Shown here in pieces: positions 54,820 to 63,199 of a DNA stretch of 64,000 nt (position 1 is the first letter of the stretch; each line of letters begins with the position of its first letter). The notes under the pieces are model-generated. The model worked only from the letters and a program-made list of their open reading frames with translations. It had not been told where the DNA came from and did not search any database. This DNA comes from Burkholderiaceae bacterium (lineage in GTDB: Bacteria; Pseudomonadota; Gammaproteobacteria; Burkholderiales; Burkholderiaceae_E). The DNA lies in assembly GCA_019635275.1 (NCBI GenBank), contig JAHBZV010000002.1, positions 62,001 to 126,000 of the forward strand, given 5' to 3'. A program made the translations under genes and the position numbers.

Positions 54820-55128
54820 ATGAGCATCTACACCGAAATCAACGACGTCCTGGACCACATGTTCAACGCCTGCACGACGGCGCAGATCAGCGAATTCATC
54901 CCCGAGAAACGCGGGTTCCGCATCCACGGCCACAGCACCACGGTGTCGCTCGAGCGCGCCTTCTGGAACGTGCTCGAGGACATGGCGCGCGAAAGCCAGG
55001 TGTCGCTGCCGCGCCTGATCGAGCGCGTCCACGACGGCTGCCTCGTCGCCAACGACAAGAACATCTCGTCGTGCCTGCGGGTGATCTGCCTGAAGTACCT
55101 GAACATCTACGCCGCGGCCGGGGCCTGA
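54820..55128 (+). CDS. Ribbon-helix-helix domain protein
   Basis: A 102-residue protein. TTVSLERAFWNVLEDMARESQVSLPRLIERV is a ribbon-helix-helix pattern of the type found in short DNA-binding regulators (PF13467-like). About 40 residues precede it, including two Cys-containing or acidic stretches (HMFNACTTAQ). A second Cys pair, DGCLV and SSCLRVICLKY, follows; four Cys in a regulator beside a sulfur operon could sense persulfides, which is inference. GGGAGGGGAAGG gives a strong ribosome site. It is divergent from the operon and may control it. Confidence 0.8.
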   Translation: MSIYTEINDVLDHMFNACTTAQISEFIPEKRGFRIHGHSTTVSLERAFWNVLEDMARESQVSLPRLIERVHDGCLVANDKNISSCLRVICLKYLNIYAAAGA

Positions 55129-55210
55129 CCCTCCGCCGTTCGCGCCCGCCGCGGGCTGCGCACCCGGCGCCCCGTCGCGGCACTTTGCGGGCAATGGGGT
55201 GCCCGCGCCG

Positions 55211-55224
55211 TTGATCTGGATCAA
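55211..55224. promoter_or_regulatory. Perfect FNR/ANR-type box upstream of the TRAP operon
   Basis: TTGATCTGGATCAA matches the consensus TTGAT-N4-ATCAA at every position, and the dyad extends to nine-base arms CCGTTGATC/GATCAACGG. It is centred 114 bases before the ATG at 55332. A weak -10 candidate, TACCAT (55262), would put the start near 55274 and the box near -56. Oxygen-dependent control is likely, whether activating or repressing. Confidence 0.6.
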
Positions 55225-55331
55225 CGGCCCGCGGGCACGCCAGCCGCCGGAGCCGGCGGGTTACCATCGCGCTTTTCGCGCGACGGCAGCGCGCCGCCGT
55301 CGGCCCGACCACGAGACCCATGGAGGAGACG

Positions 55332-56300
55332 ATGTTTCCCAAACGTTTGGCTGTCACCGTTGTCCTGGCCGTCGCTGCGTCCGCAGCCGCGACCGTTGGC
55401 GCCCAGGAGGTGACGCTGCGCGCCGTCAGCTCGTTCCAGGAGGGCACCGCTTTCGCGAAACCGTTCGAGGAATTCATCGACAAGGTGAATGCCGACGGCA
55501 AGGGAATCGTCCGAATCACGTACGTCGGCGGCCCGAAGGCCATGCCCCCGTTCGAGGTCGGCAACGCGGTGAAGTCCGGCGTCGTCGACGTCGCCAACGT
55601 GACCAGCGCGTTCTACACGAACCTGATGCCCGAGGCCGAGGCGCTGAAACTGGCCACGCGCACCATCCAGGAACAGCGCCAGAACGGCGCCTGGGAGTAC
55701 CTGAACAAGCTCCATAACGAGAAGCTCAACGCCTGGTACCTGGCGCGAACGGGTGACGGCGTTCCGTTCCACCTTTACCTGAACAAGCCGATCGACAAGG
55801 CCGACCTCAAGGGCCTGACGATCCGCGTCACCCCGATCTATCGCGCCTTCTTCACCGAACTCGGCGCGAACCTGGTCCAGACTGCCCCGGGCGAGGTCTA
55901 CACGGCACTCGAGCGCGGTGTCGTCGACGGCTACGGCTGGCCGATCCAGGGGATCTTCGACCTCGGCTGGCAGGAGAAAACGAAGTTCCGCGTCGATCCC
56001 GGCTTCTACCAGGTCGACGTGAACATCCTGGTGAACCTCGATCGCTGGAAGAAGCTGAGCGACGCGCAGCGCGCGGTCCTGACGAAGGCAGCGCAATGGG
56101 TCGAGGAGCGCAACGCGCGCAACGCCTCGCTCAACGCGGCCGAAGTCAAGCGCCAGGGCGAGGCGGGCATCAAGGCGATCACGCTGTCCGGGGCCGAGCT
56201 CGCCAAGTGGAACGCCACGGCGCAGGACGCAGGGTGGGCCTACGTGAAGAAGATCGCGCCGCAGCACGCGGACGAACTGCGCAAGCTCCTGACGAAATAG
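55332..56300 (+). CDS. dctP: TRAP transporter solute-binding protein (DctP type)
   Basis: A 322-residue periplasmic binding protein with a signal peptide ending near VGAQ (25). Blocks such as GGPKAMPPFEVGNAVKSGVVDV and GLTIRVTPIYRAFFTELGAN mark the DctP family; R165 in TIRVTP is the conserved Arg that binds the carboxylate of the solute. ALERGVVDGYGWPIQGIFDLGW is the second lobe. The solute cannot be named. GGAGGAG serves the ATG at 55332, and an in-frame ATG at 55320 lies too close to it. It heads dctP-dctQ-dctM. Confidence 0.93.
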   Translation: MFPKRLAVTVVLAVAASAAATVGAQEVTLRAVSSFQEGTAFAKPFEEFIDKVNADGKGIVRITYVGGPKAMPPFEVGNAVKSGVVDVANVTSAFYTNLMPEAEALKLATRTIQEQRQNGAWEYLNKLHNEKLNAWYLARTGDGVPFHLYLNKPIDKADLKGLTIRVTPIYRAFFTELGANLVQTAPGEVYTALERGVVDGYGWPIQGIFDLGWQEKTKFRVDPGFYQVDVNILVNLDRWKKLSDAQRAVLTKAAQWVEERNARNASLNAAEVKRQGEAGIKAITLSGAELAKWNATAQDAGWAYVKKIAPQHADELRKLLTK

Positions 56301-56308
56301 GGCGCGCC

Positions 56309-56794
56309 GTGCGCGTCTACGAACGCGTGCTGGGCCTGTGCGGGCTGCTGGCCGGCGCGGCCTTCGCGCTCATGGCGGTGGCCACCGCCTGGGACGTGTT
56401 CGCCCGCAACGTGCTGGGCACGAGCGTGCGCGGCCTGGTCGACGTCGTCGAATACGGCCTGCTCGGGGCCACGTTCCTGGCCGCGCCGTGGGTGCTTCGC
56501 CAGGGCGGGCACGTCCAGGTCGACTTCGTGGTCGACGCGCTCGCGCCGGCGCCCAGGCGCTGGGTGCAGCGCCTCGCCGACCTGGTCGGCCTCGCGGCCA
56601 GCCTCGTTTTGCTGGCCTGGTCGACCCGCGTGACGTTCGAGGCCTGGCAGCAGGGCAGCATGGTGCTGAAGGCGATCGTGTTCCCCGAGTGGTGGGTGTT
56701 CGCGGTCATGCCGCTTTCGGCGCTGCTGCTCGCGTTCGAGTTCGTGCGCCGCCTCGCGACGCGCGAGCGGCCGGCGTCGGCGCCCGATTTCTGA
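56309..56794 (+). CDS. dctQ: TRAP transporter small permease (DctQ type)
   Basis: A 161-residue membrane protein with four helices. WDVFARNVLGTSVRGLVDVVEYGLLGATFLAAPWVLRQGGHVQVDFV is the family core, spread here over about residues 28-75. The GTG start at 56309 is eight bases after the dctP stop. It forms the Q domain that joins the binding protein to the large permease, encoded 21 bases downstream. The C-terminal tail is short and basic. Confidence 0.92.
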   Translation: MRVYERVLGLCGLLAGAAFALMAVATAWDVFARNVLGTSVRGLVDVVEYGLLGATFLAAPWVLRQGGHVQVDFVVDALAPAPRRWVQRLADLVGLAASLVLLAWSTRVTFEAWQQGSMVLKAIVFPEWWVFAVMPLSALLLAFEFVRRLATRERPASAPDF

Positions 56795-56815
56795 CGGCCG
56801 GGGGCACGCGCAACG

Positions 56816-58132
56816 ATGGCCTGGACCGACGCGCTGCTGCTGCTGCTCGGGCTGCTGTGCGCGCTGCTGATGATCGGCCTGCCGGTGGCCTTCGCGTTCT
56901 TCGCGGTCAACATCGTCGGGGCGCTGGTGTTCCTGGGCGGCGACGCCGGGCTCGCGCAGATGATCCGCAACTCGGCGACTGCGCTGACCAACTACTCGCT
57001 CGCGCCGATCCCGCTGTTCATCCTGATGGGCGAGATCCTGTTGCACAGCGGCGTCGCGTTCCGCGCGATCAACGCCATCGAGAAGCTGATCGCGCGGGTG
57101 CCCGGCCGCATGCCGATCGTCAGCGTCGTCGGCGGGACCGTGTTCGCCGCGCTGTCGGGTTCGTCGATGGCCAATACCGCGATGCTCGGCAGCGCGCTGC
57201 TGCCCGAGATGCTGCGTCGCGGCTACGACCCGCGCATCGCGATGGGCCCGATCATGGCCACCGGCGGCATCGCGATGCTGATCCCGCCGTCGGCACTCGC
57301 GGTGCTGCTCGGCAGCCTCGCCGGCATGTCGATCTCGAAGCTGCTGATCGCGGGCGTGCTTCCGGCGCTGCTGATGGCGGCCCTCTTCATCGGCTACATC
57401 GTCGCCGTCTGCGTGCTCGACCCGTCGAAAGCGCCGCGCGACGACGCGCCGGCCGCACGGGGTTGGGCGCGCTTCCGGCCATTCGCAGTCGACGTGCTGC
57501 CGCTGTCGGTGATCTTCATCGCGGTGGTCGGCAGCCTGGTCGCCGGCATCGCCACGCCGACCGAGTCGGCGGCGCTGGGCTGCGTCGCGTCGGCGCTGGC
57601 CGCGGTGGGCTACCGGGCGCTCGATCGCCGCAACCTGGTGTTGTCGCTGACCGAGACCGCGAAGATCAGCGTGATGATCCTGTTCATCATCGTGGCGTCG
57701 ATCACCTTCGCCCAGATCCTGGCGTTCTCGGGCGCGACCGACGGCCTGGTGTCGCTGGTGTCGGCGTCGGGACTCACGCCGTTCCAGATCGTCCTGGCGA
57801 TGGTGCTGGTGCTGCTGTTCCTGGGCTGCTTCGTCGACCAGGTGAGCATGCTGATGATCACGGTGCCCTTCTTCATTCCGCTGGCGAAGGCGGTCGACAT
57901 CGACCTGCTGTGGCTGGGCGTGCTGTACCTGCTGACGATGGAGATCAGTTTCCTCACGCCGCCGTTCGGCCTGCTGCTGTTCGTGATGAAGGGCGTCGCG
58001 CCGCCGCAGGTCACGCTCGGCACCGTCTACCGGGCGGCAATGCCGTTCCTGCTTCTGGAACTGCTGGTCCTCGGGCTGCTCGTCCTGTTCCCGGGCTTCG
58101 GCACCTGGTTGCCCGGGCTTCTCGTCCGTTAG
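56816..58132 (+). CDS. dctM: TRAP transporter large permease (DctM type)
   Basis: A 438-residue protein with about twelve helices that uses a sodium gradient to import the solute. Family blocks are LAPIPLFILMGEILLHSGVA, GGTVFAALSGSSMANTAMLGSALLP, GGIAMLIPPSALAVLLGSLAG and MEISFLTPPFGLLLFVMKGV. It completes the TRAP system. A compact hairpin follows the stop. It is unrelated in location to the second large permease at 63200. Confidence 0.95.
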   Translation: MAWTDALLLLLGLLCALLMIGLPVAFAFFAVNIVGALVFLGGDAGLAQMIRNSATALTNYSLAPIPLFILMGEILLHSGVAFRAINAIEKLIARVPGRMPIVSVVGGTVFAALSGSSMANTAMLGSALLPEMLRRGYDPRIAMGPIMATGGIAMLIPPSALAVLLGSLAGMSISKLLIAGVLPALLMAALFIGYIVAVCVLDPSKAPRDDAPAARGWARFRPFAVDVLPLSVIFIAVVGSLVAGIATPTESAALGCVASALAAVGYRALDRRNLVLSLTETAKISVMILFIIVASITFAQILAFSGATDGLVSLVSASGLTPFQIVLAMVLVLLFLGCFVDQVSMLMITVPFFIPLAKAVDIDLLWLGVLYLLTMEISFLTPPFGLLLFVMKGVAPPQVTLGTVYRAAMPFLLLELLVLGLLVLFPGFGTWLPGLLVR

Positions 58133-58137
58133 GCCGC

Positions 58138-58154
58138 GCGGCGCGGCGCGCCGC
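58138..58154. terminator. Hairpin between dctM and the convergent regulator
   Basis: GCGGCGC and GCGCCGC form seven perfect pairs around GGC, in the 22 bases between the dctM stop and the stop of the convergent response regulator. It may terminate both transcripts; no T-run follows on either side. Confidence 0.5.
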
Positions 58155-59006
58155 TCAGAGCGGCCTGAACCGCTGAGCGTACAGCCGGCTGACCGCGAGC
58201 GCGCGTTCGAGCCCACGCAAGCGAACCCAGGTGCGGCCGGCCTCGTCGCGGGTCGCCGACTCGATCGCCGAGGCACGTACCACCGTGCCACGATGGATCT
58301 GCCAGAACTCGTCCGGGTCGAGCTGTGGCTGCAACTCCTTCAGCGGGACGCGGATCGGCGTCTCGCCCGCGGCGGTGACGACCAGCACGTACTTGTCGGC
58401 GGCCTCGAAGGCCAGGACTTCGCCGATCGGGATCATCCGAACGGTCTGGCCGACGCCGGCCGGAATCAGCCGCAGGCGGGGCTGCGCCGGCGCGGCGTGC
58501 GCGGCCAGCAGGCGGCGCAGCGATTCGAGTGCATCGTCGCCCGCCTCGGCCGTACGCGGCACCGCTGCGGCCGGCGCCCTCGCGCCGGGCACTGGCGAGG
58601 CGCTCGCAGTGCCGTTCGCACGCAGCGCCAACATGGCGCGCAGCCGCGCGCAGGTCCGCGCCAGCCGCTCCGACTCGACCGGCTTGAGCAGGTAGTCGAC
58701 CGCGGCGCGCTCGAAGGCCGCGATTGCATATTGGTCGTAGGCGGTCACGAAGACCAGCAGCGGGAACGGCGCAGCGGCGGGCCACTCGTCCGCCAGCGCC
58801 TCGGCCGCCTCCAGCCCGCTCCGCCCGGGCATCCGGATGTCGAGGAACAGGACGTCGGGCCGCTGCACCAGTGCGGCACGCACCGCAGAGGCCCCGTCGC
58901 CGACGATCCCGGCGACCGAGAGCTCGGGCCAGGCCTGCTGCAGCCCGGCCCGCAGCGCCTGCGCCAGCAGCGGCTCGTCCTCGGCGATGAGCGCGCTTGC
59001 GTTCAT
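58155..59006 (-). CDS. LytTR-type response regulator
   Basis: A 283-residue regulator. The receiver domain (1 to about 125) has the phospho-acceptor D56 in DVLFLDIRMPG, acidic D10/E11 and the switch Lys in DYLLKPVES. An Ala/Pro-rich linker leads to a LytTR DNA-binding domain (MIPIGEVLAFEAADKYVLVVTAAGETPIRVPLKEL and FWQIHRGTVVRASAI). The AlgR/LytR class binds direct repeats; its target here is unknown. It overlaps the kinase gene by four bases (ATGA), so the two form one system. The neighbouring TRAP operon is convergent. Confidence 0.93.
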   Translation of the reverse strand: MNASALIAEDEPLLAQALRAGLQQAWPELSVAGIVGDGASAVRAALVQRPDVLFLDIRMPGRSGLEAAEALADEWPAAAPFPLLVFVTAYDQYAIAAFERAAVDYLLKPVESERLARTCARLRAMLALRANGTASASPVPGARAPAAAVPRTAEAGDDALESLRRLLAAHAAPAQPRLRLIPAGVGQTVRMIPIGEVLAFEAADKYVLVVTAAGETPIRVPLKELQPQLDPDEFWQIHRGTVVRASAIESATRDEAGRTWVRLRGLERALAVSRLYAQRFRPL

Positions 59007-60055
59007 GTCGACAACGGCAGCGTGAGCGAGATGCGCGTGCCGCCCCCGGGGCCGGCTTCGGCGTGCAGGTGTGCGGCCGGCCCGAACGCCGTGGCGAGGC
59101 GCTCGCGCACCTGCTCGAGGCCGAATCCGCTGCCGCCGCGGGTCGACCGCGCGTCGCGCGACGCGTCCAGTCCGAGGCCGTCGTCGTCGACGACGAGGCA
59201 CACCGTGTCGCCTTCCCGGTGCGCCGCCACGGTGACGCTTCCGCCCTCGACCTTGGGTTCGAGCCCATGCCTGATCGCATTCTCGACCAGCGGCTGCAGC
59301 AGCAGTGCCGGAACCGGCACGACGGCCAGCTCCTCGGGCAAGTCGAGCCGGTAGCGCAGCCGGTTGCCCATCCGGATCGCCATCAACTCGAGGTAGTCGC
59401 GAAGGCGCTCGAACTCGGCCGCCATCGTGTGGCTGCCGGTCCGGGAGGCGGCAAGCGTCGCGCGCAGGAACGCGATCAGCCGATCCAGCATGCGCTGCGC
59501 GGCGGGCGGATCCGCCGCGATCAGCACGCGCAGGTTGGCCAGCGTGTTGAACAGCATGTGCGGCTCGAGCTGGGCCTCGAGCAGGCGCAAGCGGGCCTCG
59601 CTCGCCTGCCGTTGCGCCGCCTCGGCGCGGGCGCGTGTTTGCGCGAGCGTCTCGCGGCTGGAGAAGTAGAAGACGCCGAGCGCGCCCAGCGAGATCGACA
59701 TCAGCAGCACGCCGATCGCGCTTCGCGGCGCCTGCGCCCAGTAGACGGCAGTCGAGCCGCCGGTGAGCAGGTCGGCGAGCAGGGTTCCGAAGAAATAGCC
59801 GCCGAGGGTGCCCGACACGGTGAGCAGCAGCAGCGCGCGCGCCCCGATCCGTTCACCGCGGCGCAGCAGGAGGCGCCCCCCGTCGATCAGCAGCCAGATC
59901 GACGTGCCGATGCACTGTGAATAGACCAGGTTGACGCCGAAACCGTGCTGCTGTGAACCGAACGCCGTGAGCGCCACTGCGACCACGGAATTCAGCGCGG
60001 CGACCACCAGTGCTCGCGGCAGGAGGGAAGACCTCGGCGAAGGATCGGCCGTCAT
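59003..60055 (-). CDS. LytS-type sensor histidine kinase
   Basis: A 350-residue kinase with about four membrane segments in residues 10-130. A coiled linker (SSRETLAQTRARAEAAQRQASEARLRLLEAQL) follows, then the His_kinase domain with H166 in LEPHMLFNTLANL, the N-box LVENAIRHGLEPK and the glycine-rich GGSGFGLEQVRERL. No periplasmic sensor domain is visible, so the membrane part itself must sense. It overlaps its regulator by four bases. TACACT at 60062 sits six bases before the ATG, with no ribosome site between. Confidence 0.92.
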   Translation of the reverse strand: MTADPSPRSSLLPRALVVAALNSVVAVALTAFGSQQHGFGVNLVYSQCIGTSIWLLIDGGRLLLRRGERIGARALLLLTVSGTLGGYFFGTLLADLLTGGSTAVYWAQAPRSAIGVLLMSISLGALGVFYFSSRETLAQTRARAEAAQRQASEARLRLLEAQLEPHMLFNTLANLRVLIAADPPAAQRMLDRLIAFLRATLAASRTGSHTMAAEFERLRDYLELMAIRMGNRLRYRLDLPEELAVVPVPALLLQPLVENAIRHGLEPKVEGGSVTVAAHREGDTVCLVVDDDGLGLDASRDARSTRGGSGFGLEQVRERLATAFGPAAHLHAEAGPGGGTRISLTLPLST

Positions 60056-60061
60056 CGCGAT

Positions 60062-60067
60062 AGTGTA
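60062..60067 (-). promoter_or_regulatory. Candidate -10 element (TACACT) of a leaderless kinase gene
   Basis: TACACT on the minus strand ends six bases before the ATG of the histidine kinase. The spacing equals that at 2981 and nearly that at 36348. A transcript from here would start at or just before the ATG. No -35 box stands out. Confidence 0.4.
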
Positions 60068-60104
60068 GGGCAGCCGTGGCGTGCGGCGACCGGCGCCCGA
60101 GCGC

Positions 60105-60407
60105 TCAGGAGTCCATCCCGGGTCGACCGCGCGCGCGCAGCGCCTGGCGCTCGCGCGCGAGCAGCGCCTCGAACAGCCCGCCGCCGGGCAGCGCCAGCAC
60201 CACGACCGCGGCATGGACCGCCAGCCCCAGGCCCCATCCCAGCATCGGGTACCAGGCCCAGCGTGCGCCTGCGCCCAGCGAATCGAGCACCAGAAGACCC
60301 AGATTGACGACGAGATAGACCGTCGCGTGGATGTACAGGCCGAGCTTGGCCCCCGCGCGCCGTCGCGCCAACCGTTCGACCGGGTCCGGCTTCGAGAGAT
60401 CGTGCAT
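60105..60407 (-). CDS. 2TM-domain small membrane protein
   Basis: A 100-residue protein with two hydrophobic helices: GLYIHATVYLVVNLGLLVLDSLG and WYPMLGWGLGLAVHAAVVVLA. This is the layout of the 2TM domain family, often fused to or next to LytS-type histidine kinases. Conserved His residues sit in both helices (YIHATVY and AVHAAVV). GGAGGA precedes the ATG. The kinase gene starts 50 bases downstream, and the pair may work together in sensing. Confidence 0.8.
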   Translation of the reverse strand: MHDLSKPDPVERLARRRAGAKLGLYIHATVYLVVNLGLLVLDSLGAGARWAWYPMLGWGLGLAVHAAVVVLALPGGGLFEALLARERQALRARGRPGMDS

Positions 60408-60424
60408 CGCATCCTCCGTCGGGG

Positions 60425-60835
60425 TCAGATCAGGCCCAGCGCGTGGTGCCACAGCAGCTGTCCGAGGTAGCGGCCCGGCAGCAGCGCGAACAGGCCGGCG
60501 CCGACGCAGCCGCCCAGGTAGGTGATCCACATGGCCCGGCGGTGGTTCTGGATCCGCCGATGCATGACGTACCAGAGCGCGGCGCCGATGCCGACGAAGG
60601 TGATGACCGTCAGCAGGTGGATCGGCGTGTAGCCGGCGACATTGGGCAGGCGGAAGTCGCGGATGAAGGCGCTCGAGACGGCGGCCCCGAGCATCAGCGT
60701 GACCCAGGCGTAGCCCAGCCCACGATGCAGCCGCGAGCCCTTGCGCGACGCCAGCGCGAACGGCCCCAGCGCCAGTGCGGCGGCCGCGAGGAACAGGTGC
60801 ACGACGATCTGCGGGGAGAGGGACGACAGCGGCAT
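60425..60835 (-). CDS. DUF2306-like membrane protein
   Basis: A 136-residue protein with four membrane helices. IVVHLFLAAAALALGPFALASRKGSRLHRGLGYAWVTLMLGAAVSSAFI shows the family pattern (given here as residues about 10-58), with HRGLGYAWV and a second HRRAMWITYLGG motif. His residues at helix ends suggest possible haem or metal binding, but the family's role is unknown. It precedes the 2TM gene by 17 bases on the same strand, so the two probably share an operon with the kinase pair. Confidence 0.75.
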   Translation of the reverse strand: MPLSSLSPQIVVHLFLAAAALALGPFALASRKGSRLHRGLGYAWVTLMLGAAVSSAFIRDFRLPNVAGYTPIHLLTVITFVGIGAALWYVMHRRIQNHRRAMWITYLGGCVGAGLFALLPGRYLGQLLWHHALGLI

Positions 60836-61119
60836 GGCGGTTCTCCTGGGGACTCGGGCTTCGACGAGGCGCCACTTTGCGGTGCGGGCGTCGGGCGGGC
60901 GAGGCGCTTGCGACGAAGCGCGGCGTCGGCGCCGCGAGATGCGCCTTGCCGGCGCCAGTTGCGGTCCGGCGGCGCAGGTGGCCGCGATCACGCAGGATCC
61001 GGGCCGGCGGTGTCGCGCGCATTCGACCCTCTGCGCGGGCCGGGATTCGCAGCGGCCGGTGCGGCAGGGTGGCATGCTCTGCGGAGACCGAGGCGGTCGA
61101 TGAACCACGAGACACGCCC
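60836..61119. other. Divergent gap before the peroxiredoxin gene
   Basis: These 284 bases lie between divergent starts (DUF2306-like and peroxiredoxin). They are GC-rich with codon-like composition, and frames on both strands stay open across parts of them. I see no recognisable protein, promoter or strong dyad. Confidence 0.5.
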
Positions 61120-61674
61120 ATGACGCATTCCCGTCTGCGCCGGATGCTGGCCGCCGGCATCCTGGCCCTCTGCACCGCCCTGCCCGCCCGGGCCGAATTG
61201 AAGCCGGGCGATGCGGCCCCCGATTTCAGCGCGCCGGCCGCGATCGGCGGCAAGCCGTTCCGCTTCTCGCTGGCCGATGCGCTGAAGAAGGGGCCGGTGG
61301 TCCTGTACTTCTATCCGAAGGCGTTCACGCAGGGCTGCACGATCGAGGCCAACCGCTTCGCCGAGGCGCACGACGATTATGCGAAGCTCGGCGCCACGGT
61401 GATCGGCGTCTCGGGCGACGACATCGAGACGCTGCAGCGGTTTTCGGCGACCGAGTGCCGCAACAAGTTCGCGGTGGCCTCCGACGCCGACGGAAAGATC
61501 ATGAAGTCGTACGACGCGGCAATGCCGTTCGTCACCAGCTACGCGCGCCGGATCTCGTATGTCATTGCCCCCGACGGCCGGATCGCCTACGCCTACTCGT
61601 CGATGAGTCCCGACCTGCACGTGCCGAACACGCTGGACGCGGTGCGCCGCTGGTCCGCGACGCAGCGGCGTTAG
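61120..61674 (+). CDS. Secreted peroxiredoxin, BCP/PrxQ-like
   Basis: A 184-residue thioredoxin-fold peroxidase with a signal peptide ending at ARAE (about 26). The mature domain starts LKPGDAAPDFSAPA, and the peroxidatic Cys C73 lies in FYPKAFTQGCTIEA. The usual BCP resolving Cys five residues later is replaced (Asn in EANRF). Another Cys in ATECRNKF could serve, or the protein may be of one-Cys type. Periplasmic location is unusual for this branch. It ends 29 bases before the YitT-like gene. It may remove peroxide at the envelope, as the di-haem protein at 4694 may also do. Confidence 0.88.
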   Translation: MTHSRLRRMLAAGILALCTALPARAELKPGDAAPDFSAPAAIGGKPFRFSLADALKKGPVVLYFYPKAFTQGCTIEANRFAEAHDDYAKLGATVIGVSGDDIETLQRFSATECRNKFAVASDADGKIMKSYDAAMPFVTSYARRISYVIAPDGRIAYAYSSMSPDLHVPNTLDAVRRWSATQRR

Positions 61675-61703
61675 TCGCGCCGGCCGCGCCGATCTGCCCG
61701 CCG

Positions 61704-62321
61704 ATGACCCGGACCGACCCGCCGTCCGGGCCGCGCCATTCCCCGATCGAGGACGTCCTGGCGTTCCTGTCCGCCGCGATCCTCGCCGCGCTCGGCATTG
61801 CAATCTTCGAGAAGGCCGGTCTCGTGACGGGCGGCACGGCCGGGCTCGCGCTGCTCGCCACCTACCGTTTCGGCCTGCCCTTCGGGGCGGCGTTCGTGCT
61901 CGTCAACCTGCCGTTCTTCGCGCTGGCGCTGTGGCGGATGGGCTGGCGCTTCACGGCGAAGACCGCGGTCGCAGTCGTGCTGCTGGCCGCCGTCGCCGAG
62001 ATCCAGCGCCCGCTACTCGCGATCGGCGCGGTGCAGCCGGCCTGGGCCGCGCTGGTAGGCGGCCTGCTGCTCGGCATCGCGCTGCTGATCCTGTTCCGGC
62101 ACCGCGGCAGCCTGGGCGGGTTCAACGTGCTGGTGCTGTACCTGCAGGAACGCTTCGGCTGGCGCGCGGGGTGGGTGCAACTCGGGCTGGACGCGGCGAT
62201 CCTGCTGTCGTCGCTCGGCGTGGTGGCGCCGCCGATCGTGGCCTTGTCGCTGCTCGGTGCGCTGGCGCTGAACCTCACGCTCGCGGTGAATCACCGGCCG
62301 GGGCGATACATGGCGGTGTAG
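61704..62321 (+). CDS. YitT-family membrane protein
   Basis: A 205-residue protein with about six hydrophobic segments: AAILAALGIAIFEKAGLVTGGTAGLALLATYRFG, LPFGAAFVLVNLPFFALALWRMG, and FRHRGSLGGFNVLVLYLQERFGWRAGWVQLG. The GLVTGGTAGLALL and RGSLGGFNVL repeats are typical of the YitT (DUF161) family. The role of the family is unproven. The ATG lies 29 bases after the peroxiredoxin stop. Its last 47 bases overlap the end of the convergent dehydrogenase gene. Confidence 0.85.
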   Translation: MTRTDPPSGPRHSPIEDVLAFLSAAILAALGIAIFEKAGLVTGGTAGLALLATYRFGLPFGAAFVLVNLPFFALALWRMGWRFTAKTAVAVVLLAAVAEIQRPLLAIGAVQPAWAALVGGLLLGIALLILFRHRGSLGGFNVLVLYLQERFGWRAGWVQLGLDAAILLSSLGVVAPPIVALSLLGALALNLTLAVNHRPGRYMAV

Positions 62322-63192
62322 CCAGCAGTTCGACCAGCGCCGACGGATCCTGCCCGCCCATCGCGCGCGCCGACAGCGCGCGATAACGCTCGGCCGCATC
62401 CTGGAGCATGGGCAGGGTCACGCCCAGTTCGCGCGCGAGCGCCAGCGCGTTGTCGAGGTCCTTCAGCATCGTGTCGGCGGCGCCCAGCGGCGGATCCCAG
62501 GCGCGCGCGGCCATTCGCGGAACGAACACCTGAAGCGGAATCGAATCGGCCCAGCCGCCGCGCAGCGCCTCGGGAAGCATCGCGGCGTCCACCCCGGCGG
62601 CCTCGGCGAGCCGGACCGCTTCGGCGAGCACCGGCAGCAGCGACCCGACGATGACCTGGTTGCACAGCTTGGCCACCTGGCCGGCGCCGGAATCGCCCAT
62701 CCGCGTGAAGCGCTGGGCGAGATGCGCGACGAGCGGGCGCACGCGCTCGACGTGCTCGGCCTTTCCACCCGCCATGATCGCAAGCGTTCCCTTCTCCGCA
62801 CCCGGCACGCCGCCCGACACGGGTGCGTCGACCAGGCCCATCGCGCACTCGGACTCGAGGCGTGCGGCGTACTCGCGCGCGGCCGCCGGCGCGATGCTGG
62901 AGAAATCGACCACGACCTTGCCCGGCGCGCCGCCGACGGCCACGCCGTCGGCACCGAACAGGACGTCGTGCACCGAACGCTGGTCGGTCACGCAGATCAT
63001 CACCACGTCGGCCGCGCGCGCGACCGCGGCCGGCGTATCGGCCGCCGCCGCTCCTCGCGCGAGCACCGGCGCGAGCTTGTCGCGGCTGCGGTTCCAGACC
63101 GTCACCCGGTGGCCGGCGTCGAGCAGGCGCAGGACCATCGGCCTGCCCATCAGGCCGATGCCGATGAAGCCGAGTGCGGCGGGCGCGGTCAC
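62275..63192 (-). CDS. 3-Hydroxyisobutyrate dehydrogenase-family oxidoreductase
   Basis: A 305-residue NAD(P)-dependent beta-hydroxyacid dehydrogenase. The Rossmann motif is GFIGIGLMGRPMVLRLLDAGH (about 8-28), with the substrate motif DAPVSGGVPGAEKGTLAIMAGG and the catalytic Lys in GAGQVAKLCNQVIVG. The family includes 3-hydroxyisobutyrate, tartronate-semialdehyde and hydroxymethylglutarate dehydrogenases; which applies is undecided. It follows the TRAP permease gene by seven bases on the same strand, so the transporter may import its substrate or a precursor. The stop lies inside the YitT-like gene. Confidence 0.9.
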   Translation of the reverse strand: MTAPAALGFIGIGLMGRPMVLRLLDAGHRVTVWNRSRDKLAPVLARGAAAADTPAAVARAADVVMICVTDQRSVHDVLFGADGVAVGGAPGKVVVDFSSIAPAAAREYAARLESECAMGLVDAPVSGGVPGAEKGTLAIMAGGKAEHVERVRPLVAHLAQRFTRMGDSGAGQVAKLCNQVIVGSLLPVLAEAVRLAEAAGVDAAMLPEALRGGWADSIPLQVFVPRMAARAWDPPLGAADTMLKDLDNALALARELGVTLPMLQDAAERYRALSARAMGGQDPSALVELLATPPCIAPAGDSPRA

Positions 63193-63199
63193 GGCGGGC

